7,451 bases of DNA from Thermodesulfobacteriota bacterium (GTDB lineage Bacteria; Desulfobacterota; RBG-13-43-22): positions 1 through 7,451 of the forward strand of contig JALOOY010000066.1 of the NCBI GenBank assembly GCA_025454185.1. The letters run 5' to 3'. A program made the translations under genes and the position numbers. The notes beneath the pieces were generated by a model. The model was not told where the DNA came from. It was given only the letters and a program-made list of their open reading frames with translations, and did no database searches. Within the stretch, counting starts at the first letter, position 1. Every line of letters starts with the position of its first letter. Shown piece after piece: positions 6,809 to 7,451 of the stretch.

Positions 6809-6851
6809 AAAATTGCTAATCCAGAACGGTTGCTCGGCATGTTTACTTTAA

Positions 6852-6863
6852 ATATCGGTCGGC
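6852..6863. repeat. 12-bp direct repeat, promoter-proximal copy
   Basis: ATATCGGTCGGC matches 11 of 12 bases with the copy at 6921-6932. Relative to the predicted start near 6782 it lies at about -70 to -81, where sigma-54 enhancer-binding proteins commonly bind. It could be an activator half-site; chance cannot be excluded in a region containing several TCGGC words. Confidence 0.35.
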
Positions 6864-6920
6864 TTGAAAAGGCACTTAAATGAAAAGCCTTAATTTTTTT
6901 CAGGAAACCCTTAGCCGCAG

Positions 6921-6932
6921 ATAGCGGTCGGC
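6921..6932. repeat. 12-bp direct repeat, promoter-distal copy
   Basis: ATAGCGGTCGGC is the second copy of the repeat at 6852-6863, 69 bp away in the same orientation and at about -139 to -150 from the predicted pilin start. Together the two copies look like a possible upstream activator pair. Confidence 0.35.
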
Positions 6933-6948
6933 AATGGTCCGGAAAAGG

Positions 6949-7014
6949 ATAAAATTATAAAAATTTAATATATTCAATATTTTATTAGTTATTGAGTCCA
7001 TTTTATTTTTTAAA
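6949..7014. other. 66-bp AT-rich tract in the pilC-pilin intergenic region
   Basis: Sixty of 66 bases are A or T, in sharp contrast to the GC-rich genes on both sides. It contains A- and T-runs likely to bend DNA and ATTCAATATTTTA at 6972-6984, one mismatch from the IHF core WATCAANNNNTTR. It also has a minus-strand TATAAT (6959-6954) without a convincing -35 partner. Its position upstream of the sigma-54 site and the direct repeats suggests a regulatory or DNA-bending role, but no single site is certain. The rest of the 355-bp gap holds no gene. Confidence 0.5.
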
Positions 7015-7053
7015 CGGATCTACCGCCGGCGCCCTGTTAAAAATCCCGCCCCG

Positions 7054-7451
7054 CTATTTCCGATGGGCCAGTTTGGTCAAGTCCCACATGGGCAGGAAAA
7101 TGCCTATGGCCAGGAACAGGACCATGGCCCCCATGGTGATGATCAGGATCGGCTCGATCATGGTCGTCAGATTCTTGACGGAATAGTCAACCTCCCGTTC
7201 ATAATAGTCTGAAACCTTGCCCAGGACGCGGTCCAGGGCCCCCGAAGACTCACCGATGGCGAACATGTGATATACCAGAGGGGGGAAGACCTGAGAGCGC
7301 CGCATTTTCTCCCACATGTCCCCGCCCTCCTTGACCCCTTCCTTCACCTCCTGCACGACCTTGGACAGGTAGGCGTTGCCGAAGGTCTTGGCCGCGATAT
7401 CCAGGTTCAGGATGACCGGCAGTCCACTGGAATAGAGGCTGACAAAAGTAC
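7054..7451 (-). CDS. pilC: Type IV pilus platform protein, PilC/MshG/GspF family (C-terminal part, start outside window)
   Basis: 131 complete residues are visible, reading from the right edge to a TAG at 7056-7054; the frame is open at the edge, and a GTG at 7356 is only an internal valine. The segment is the second GspF/T2SSF cytoplasmic domain and the last membrane helix. It contains TFVSLYSSGLPVILNLDIAAK (1-21, divided here from the rest of the domain), FPPLVYHMFAIGESSG (55-70, with the family's GE-SG signature), YYEREVD (82-88), IEPILI (98-103) and the helix ending GIFLPMWDL (116-124). These proteins sit in the inner membrane and couple the assembly ATPase to pilin polymerisation. The FLPMWDL ending and the MSHA-like pilin next door point towards an MshG-like variant, so the symbol is by family, not proven orthology. 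Full-length relatives have about 400 residues. No clear terminator lies between its stop and the pilin region. Confidence 0.9.
   Translation of the reverse strand, partial: TFVSLYSSGLPVILNLDIAAKTFGNAYLSKVVQEVKEGVKEGGDMWEKMRRSQVFPPLVYHMFAIGESSGALDRVLGKVSDYYEREVDYSVKNLTTMIEPILIITMGAMVLFLAIGIFLPMWDLTKLAHRK

Noticed and set aside
6655..6840. 61-residue minus-strand frame overlapping the pilin leader
   Set aside because: It runs through the predicted promoter, leader and ribosome binding site, overlaps the pilin start in another frame and resembles nothing known.
6869..6900. Possible plus-strand terminator (AAGGC/GCCTT stem, then AATTTTTTT)
   Set aside because: The stem has only 5 bp with a 13-nt loop, and no plus-strand gene ends nearby.

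Overview
The window is GC-rich with densely packed genes, in the style of a Desulfobacterota-like (deltaproteobacterial) Gram-negative chromosome. That assignment is an inference from composition, the MSHA-like type IV pilin and pilus platform protein, and the membrane glycosyltransferase cassette. No rRNA, tRNA, CRISPR array, insertion sequence or phage gene is visible.

Left half, plus strand (1-3853): the tail of an unidentified gene is followed by three closely spaced genes that read as one operon. These are a GT2 glycosyltransferase of the polyprenyl-phosphate sugar synthase type with C-terminal membrane helices (262-1488), a class I SAM methyltransferase overlapping it by 8 bp (1481-2146), and a polytopic GT-C-like membrane protein (2171-3853). 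Together they suggest assembly or decoration of a lipid-carried or cell-surface glycan.

Right half, minus strand (3822-7451): transcription runs right to left. It starts with the C-terminal third of a PilC/MshG/GspF-family inner-membrane platform protein (7054-7451, open at the window edge). A 355-bp intergenic region follows, with a good sigma-54-type promoter candidate, two near-identical 12-bp repeats upstream of it, a 66-bp 91% AT tract and a leader hairpin. Next is a short cysteine-free type IV pilin gene with a strong ribosome binding site (6345-6698), closed by a clear intrinsic terminator (6290-6321). Only 5 nt beyond the terminator T-run begins a large YfhO-like membrane glycosyltransferase gene (3822-6284), whose 3' end overlaps the plus-strand operon by 32 bp.

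Working together: a polyprenyl-phosphate-sugar synthase plus YfhO/GT-C membrane transferases recalls the CsbB/YfhO type of three-component surface glycosylation, in which sugar is loaded on a lipid carrier, flipped, and transferred outside the cytoplasm. Its position next to a pilin gene makes pilus or envelope glycosylation a reasonable but unproven hypothesis. No flippase is seen. I found no system that I can confidently call new; the best leads are the pilin control region, the terminator-abutting start of the YfhO-like gene, and the poly-G tracts inside that gene.
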